From positions 1 to 64,000 of the forward strand of contig JAFUGJ010000025.1 of NCBI GenBank assembly GCA_017469425.1: DNA of 64,000 nt. The letters are read 5' to 3'. Below, in pieces: positions 62,486-64,000 of the stretch. The notes below the pieces were generated by a model, which was not told where the DNA came from, did not search any database, and was given only the letters and a program-made list of their open reading frames with translations. The position numbers were made by a program, and so were the translations under genes. The first letter of the stretch is position 1; each line of letters begins with the position of its first letter. The DNA is from Bacteroidales bacterium (GTDB lineage Bacteria > Bacteroidota > Bacteroidia > Bacteroidales > UBA932).

Positions 62486-62905
62486 ATGTTACAACCGAAA
62501 AGAACTAAGTACAGAAGGGAACAGAAGAACCGTATGAAGGGTATGGCCCAGCGCGGCAACCAGCTTGCGTTCGGTTCATTCGGTCTCAAGAACCTTGAGA
62601 ACTGCTGGCTCACCGCTCAGCAGATCGAGGCTGCCCGTCAGGCTATCACGCGTAAGATGAACCGTGAGGGCCAGCTGTGGATCAGGGTATTCCCCGTCAA
62701 GCCGGTCACCAAGAAACCTCTCGATACCCGTATGGGTAAAGGTAAGGGTGATCCCTACGGATTCGTAGCTCCCATCACTCCGGGCCGTATCATTTTCGAG
62801 GCCGAGGGCGTTTCCCTCGAAATCGCCAAGGAGGCAATGCGTCTCGGCGCCAACAAGCTCCCCGTCGCCACCAAGTTTATCGTGCGCAGGGATTATGTGG
62901 AATAA
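62486..62905 (+). CDS. rplP: 50S ribosomal protein L16
   Basis: The 139-aa product ([60 protein letters not shown]) lies near the tRNA A-site. It is the first gene of the detached second half of the S10 operon. Confidence 0.97.
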   Translation: MLQPKRTKYRREQKNRMKGMAQRGNQLAFGSFGLKNLENCWLTAQQIEAARQAITRKMNREGQLWIRVFPVKPVTKKPLDTRMGKGKGDPYGFVAPITPGRIIFEAEGVSLEIAKEAMRLGANKLPVATKFIVRRDYVE

Positions 62906-62926
62906 TTTAATGGAGAAAACAAGCAA

Positions 62927-63121
62927 ATGAAAGCAGCAGAAGCACGCGAAATGTCTGTAGCAGACCTGCGCGACCGCATCCAGATCGAGAAGAACAATCT
63001 CGACACAATGAAGATCAATCACGCCATTTCTCCATTGGAGGATACTTCCAAATTCAAGAAGACCCGCAGGGATATCGCTCTTATGATCACTGTCCTTGCC
63101 GAAAAAGAAAAACAGAACTAA
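62927..63121 (+). CDS. rpmC: 50S ribosomal protein L29
   Basis: The 64-aa helical protein (MKAAEAREMSVADLRDRIQI, with DTSKFKKTRRDIALM) sits at the exit tunnel next to L23, whose gene is in the other operon half. Confidence 0.95.
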   Translation: MKAAEAREMSVADLRDRIQIEKNNLDTMKINHAISPLEDTSKFKKTRRDIALMITVLAEKEKQN

Positions 63122-63135
63122 ATCACTGAAGACTC

Positions 63136-63390
63136 ATGGAAAGAAATCTTCGTAAGGAAAGACAAGGCGTAGTGGTCAGCAACAAGATGGACAAGACCAT
63201 CGTAGTTGCCGTGGAACGCAAAGAGAAACATCCCTTATACGGAAAGTTCGTAAAAAAGACCACAAAGTTCGTTGCTCACGATGAGAAGAACGAGTGCGGG
63301 GAAGGCGATACCGTCCTCATTATGGAAACCCGCCCTCTGAGCAAGACCAAGAACTGGAGAGTTGTTAAAATCGTAGAAAAAGCCAAGTAG
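63136..63390 (+). CDS. rpsQ: 30S ribosomal protein S17
   Basis: The 84-aa product ([54 protein letters not shown]) binds 16S rRNA early in assembly. Confidence 0.97.
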   Translation: MERNLRKERQGVVVSNKMDKTIVVAVERKEKHPLYGKFVKKTTKFVAHDEKNECGEGDTVLIMETRPLSKTKNWRVVKIVEKAK

Positions 63391-63392
63391 TT

Positions 63393-63758
<366 letters not shown>

Positions 63759-63770
63759 TCAGTCGAGATT

Positions 63771-64000
63771 ATGAAAAAGCTTAAGATCAAGAAAGGCGAC
63801 ACCGTGTATGTAAATGCCGGTAACGATAAGGGAAAGACCGGTAAGGTTCTTTCCGTCCTCAAGGACGCAGACCGTGTGATCGTTGAAGGAATCAACCTTG
63901 TCAGCAAGCACACCAAACCCAATTCCAAGCAGCCCCAGGGTGGTATCATCAAGCAGGAGGCCGCTATTCACATTTCCAACGTGAATCTTCTCGACCCCAG
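63771..64000 (+). CDS. rplX: 50S ribosomal protein L24, N-terminal part (runs off right edge)
   Basis: The first 76 codons are present: [20 protein letters not shown] with the KOW motif, then [20 protein letters not shown]. The spc part of the ribosomal cluster presumably continues beyond the edge. Confidence 0.96.
   Translation, partial: MKKLKIKKGDTVYVNAGNDKGKTGKVLSVLKDADRVIVEGINLVSKHTKPNSKQPQGGIIKQEAAIHISNVNLLDP

Overview
The window reads as chromosomal DNA of a Bacteroidota bacterium, most likely of the order Bacteroidales. The evidence is: promoters of the type TTG-N19/20-TAnnTTTG instead of E. coli -35/-10 boxes, almost no Shine-Dalgarno sequences, families largely restricted to this phylum (DUF4270, DUF3098, DUF4294, S46 dipeptidyl peptidase, YfhO-like membrane protein, EF-G2), and many lipoproteins with short SPII signals. 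The core genes are fairly GC-rich. Several small genes for secreted or lipid-anchored proteins are visibly more A+T-rich and look like later arrivals. No tRNA, rRNA, CRISPR array, transposase or prophage gene was seen.

Layout. 1-2480: start of a YfhO-like membrane protein, then an ECF sigma factor with a membrane partner. 2455-12266 (minus): dapF, a PLP aminotransferase, a lipoprotein, an SPFH protein, murA, murB, a chimeric lipoprotein gene carrying a copy of the murB 5' end, a CBM9-like protein and aspS. 12267-14416: non-coding hairpins and three A+T-rich hypothetical genes. 14454-19553 (minus): Mrp ATPase, S46 peptidase, a lipoprotein, rnhB and an XRE regulator. 19752-26437 (plus): small HTH protein, EF-G2 paralogue, AGE-family epimerase, a shortened thrA, and asd. 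26432-43293: a purine cluster (purT; M20 peptidase; purE-purL-purC-purM-purH-purD-folD; purA and a second purC; purF-purB) that gives nearly the whole route from PRPP to IMP and AMP. 43491-48216 (minus): dacA, mutS2, yraN, manC. 48345-52202 (plus): rplC-rplD-rplW-rplB-rpsS-rplV-rpsC. 52202-62256: uvrC, pnuC, acpP, a TlpA-like lipoprotein, DUF4270, a short starch-synthase-like protein, ftsX, DUF3098, uppP, lpxH, DUF4294. 62486-64000: rplP-rpmC-rpsQ-rplN-rplX, running off the right edge.

Main themes. Purine synthesis, the aspartate/lysine/threonine pathway (thrA, asd, dapF) and peptidoglycan synthesis (murA, murB, uppP, dapF) each form coherent groups with overlapping or nearly overlapping genes. 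The normally continuous S10 ribosomal operon is split between rpsC and rplP by about 10.3 kb of housekeeping genes. rpsJ is absent upstream, and the second half has its own strong promoter whose start resembles that of rplC.

The most unusual observations are: (i) a lipoprotein gene inserted into murB, flanked by two 57-bp copies of the murB 5' end, with an intact murB regenerated downstream; (ii) a 42-bp antisense remnant of the 3' end of a second folD between purB and manC; (iii) repeated TAnnTTTG promoters only 4-7 nt from start codons, predicting leaderless mRNAs; (iv) MurA with Asp in place of the fosfomycin-target Cys; (v) two SAICAR synthetases of different subfamilies; (vi) an EF-G paralogue with altered G3 and G4 motifs; and (vii) a ThrA that has lost about one ACT domain.
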